NCBI GenBank assembly: GCA_947486675.1
Contig: CANKUF010000026.1
Span: 1-7,776, forward strand
Origin: Acidimicrobiaceae bacterium
Lineage (GTDB): Bacteria; Actinomycetota; Acidimicrobiia; Acidimicrobiales; Ilumatobacteraceae
DNA: 7,776 nt
Direction: 5' to 3'
In this document: positions 6,688 through 7,776 of the stretch, one piece after another
Layout of the letters: each line of letters begins with the position of its first letter
How positions within the stretch are numbered: the first letter of the stretch is position 1
Position numbers and translations under genes: made by a program
Notes under the pieces: generated by a model
The model's input: the letters and a program-made list of their open reading frames with translations, nothing else
Told to the model about the DNA's origin: nothing
Database searches by the model: none

Positions 6688-6767
6688 CTCGTCAGGTTAC
6701 GACAATCTCGGCAATACTTGATGCTTGACCTCGCTACTTTGTAGGCAAGGAAAGGTTTGGGGGACCA
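6688..6767. promoter_or_regulatory. 80-bp divergent menG / acyl-CoA dehydrogenase promoter region
   Basis: This is the largest gap between genes in the window and should hold promoters for both directions. On the forward strand TACTTT (6735-6740) is a possible -10, and TTGACC (6725-6730) resembles a -35 but is too close to it to pair with it. Purine-rich AGGAAAGG (6748-6755) and GGGGGA (6759-6764) precede the ATG at 6768 and may serve as its ribosome-binding site. A short tandem repeat, CTTGATG CTTGACC, spans 6717-6730. No recognisable operator was identified. Confidence 0.35.
6694..6699 (-). promoter_or_regulatory. Candidate -10 element of menG-menF (leaderless)
   Basis: TAACCT on the reverse strand fits TANNNT and lies exactly at -12 to -7 of GTG 6687, the spacing expected for a leaderless transcript. 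No convincing -35 box was found. Leaderless mRNAs are common in actinobacteria, but a 3-base consensus match can occur by chance. Confidence 0.35.
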
Positions 6768-7776
6768 ATGATCGATTTCACGTTTACGCCAGAGATTGAA
6801 GCGGTGCGCCTAAAAGTTCGTGCGTTTATGGACGAACAGGTTCGCCCGCAGTGGGATGCGATTGATCAAGATGATCGTGCGCAAGTAGTGAAGGCCATTG
6901 TTGAGTTGCGCAAATTGGCTCGCGAAGATTGGAACCTGTGGCTTCCGCATATGCCAGCAGAGTGGGGCGGTATGGGTCTTGGCCCGACGGCAATGGCTGC
7001 GGTTTCGGCAGAAGCAGCCAAGGTCAGCATCGGACCGTATGTATTGAATGCACAAGCCCCTGATGAAGGCAACCAACACACTTTGTTGCATTGGGGTACG
7101 CCAGAACAAAAAGAGAAATACCTTCGACCGTTATGTGAAGGTCGCATGCGTTCATGTTTTGCAATGACCGAACCCGAAGTTGCCGGCAGCGATCCAACAT
7201 TGATCAAAACATTCGCGTATAAAGACGGTGACGAATGGGTGATCAATGGTCACAAGTGGTTTATTTCTGGTGCGCGTGGCGCTCAGTTCGCTTTGCTTGT
7301 AGCTCGCACTGAAGAGGATCCCGACTTGCCACAAGCCGCTAACTCATGCTTCATCGTGGACATTCCAAGCGAGGGCTGGAATATTGTTCGTGACGTTGAA
7401 ACCATGTCTGGTGGACACAACCATTGCGAAATTGAAATCAAGGATTTGCGGGTTTCGAATGCGAACATGCTCGGTGGTCGTGGACAAGGCCACCTCCTTG
7501 GTCAATATCGCCTCGGGCCAGCACGACTTGCACATTGCATGCGATGGATCGCACAAGCCGAGATGGCACTCGACATGATGGTGGCACGATCACTTGAGCG
7601 CTACTCACATGGTTCGCTCCTTGCAGAGAAGCAAGGCATTCAGTGGCTCATTGCGGACTCGGCAATGGAGATGTACCAAGGCAAGCTCATGATCCTGCAC
7701 GCTGCTTACAAGATTGAACACGGAATGGATTTCACCAGTGAAGTAAGCATGACAAAGCATTTTGTTGCTAACAGTC
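6768..7776 (+). CDS. Acyl-CoA dehydrogenase, ACAD10/11-like, N-terminal 336 codons (runs off right edge)
   Basis: This is an FAD-dependent acyl-CoA dehydrogenase, which would catalyse alpha,beta-desaturation of an acyl-CoA in the cytoplasm. The frame is intact from ATG 6768 to the window end. The helical N-terminal domain includes LWLPHMPAEWGGMGLG (57-72) and APDEGNQHTLLHWG (97-110), the latter resembling the APD-GN segment of ACAD10/11-type enzymes. The flavin/substrate signature AMTEPEVAGSD is at 132-142, GHKWFISGA at 161-169, and the C-terminal helical domain begins around GPARLAHCMRW (250-260). The last 60 to 90 residues, including part of the active site, are missing. The acyl substrate cannot be predicted. 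It is divergent from menG, has no obvious role in menaquinone synthesis, and may start an unrelated lipid-catabolism unit. As a flavin dehydrogenase it would ultimately feed electrons to the quinone pool through ETF. Confidence 0.9.
   Translation, partial: MIDFTFTPEIEAVRLKVRAFMDEQVRPQWDAIDQDDRAQVVKAIVELRKLAREDWNLWLPHMPAEWGGMGLGPTAMAAVSAEAAKVSIGPYVLNAQAPDEGNQHTLLHWGTPEQKEKYLRPLCEGRMRSCFAMTEPEVAGSDPTLIKTFAYKDGDEWVINGHKWFISGARGAQFALLVARTEEDPDLPQAANSCFIVDIPSEGWNIVRDVETMSGGHNHCEIEIKDLRVSNANMLGGRGQGHLLGQYRLGPARLAHCMRWIAQAEMALDMMVARSLERYSHGSLLAEKQGIQWLIADSAMEMYQGKLMILHAAYKIEHGMDFTSEVSMTKHFVANS

Noticed and set aside
1..7776. Defence system, mobile element, CRISPR array, tRNA or phage genes
   Set aside because: Both strands are accounted for by quinone and redox metabolism genes with at most 80 bp between them; no repeats, transposase or RNA-gene structures were seen.

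Overview
The window is a compact, ordinary-looking chromosomal segment carrying most of the classical (o-succinylbenzoate) menaquinone pathway: menE (left edge, partial), menA, menH, menD, menF (isochorismate synthase) and menG/ubiE. It also holds a FrnE-type DsbA-family oxidoreductase coupled to menH and, at the right edge, a partial acyl-CoA dehydrogenase. Base composition is roughly balanced by eye. The short actinobacterial-type MenE, the MenD and MenF sequence style, the cytoplasmic FrnE protein, the ACAD10/11-like dehydrogenase and possible leaderless starts suggest an actinobacterium with a streamlined, mid-GC genome. My guess, from memory of family sequences and not from a search, is Acidimicrobiia (freshwater Ilumatobacteraceae type).

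Layout: menE runs leftward from 744 off the edge. menA runs rightward 779-1666 and its 3' end overlaps menH by 30 bp. frnE and menH form a leftward pair (3045-2395 and 2398-1637) with an ATGA stop/start overlap. menD runs rightward from about 3065 to 4767. menF ends 4 bp beyond it, reading the other way (5964-4772), and lies 9 bp downstream of menG (6687-5974). The acyl-CoA dehydrogenase starts at 6768 and runs off the right edge. Orientation alternates throughout, so the pathway is a set of divergent and convergent pairs, not one operon. The longest gap between genes is 80 bp (6688-6767). No stretch of 300 bases lacks a gene, and I see no tRNA, rRNA, CRISPR, insertion sequence or prophage gene.

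Pathway logic: MenF makes isochorismate from chorismate, MenD adds a succinyl-semialdehyde unit from 2-oxoglutarate, and MenH eliminates pyruvate. MenC (not seen) would aromatise the product, MenE makes OSB-CoA, and MenB (not seen) closes the ring. A thioesterase (not seen) releases DHNA, MenA prenylates it in the membrane, and MenG methylates demethylmenaquinone.

The main anomaly is that menD and menF, which encode the first two steps and lie tail to tail, each carry an apparent single-base deletion. Adding one base in each restores full-length family proteins of 567 and 397 residues. Sequencing or assembly error is the likeliest cause, but real decay cannot be excluded from this sequence. 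I found no convincing undescribed system here.
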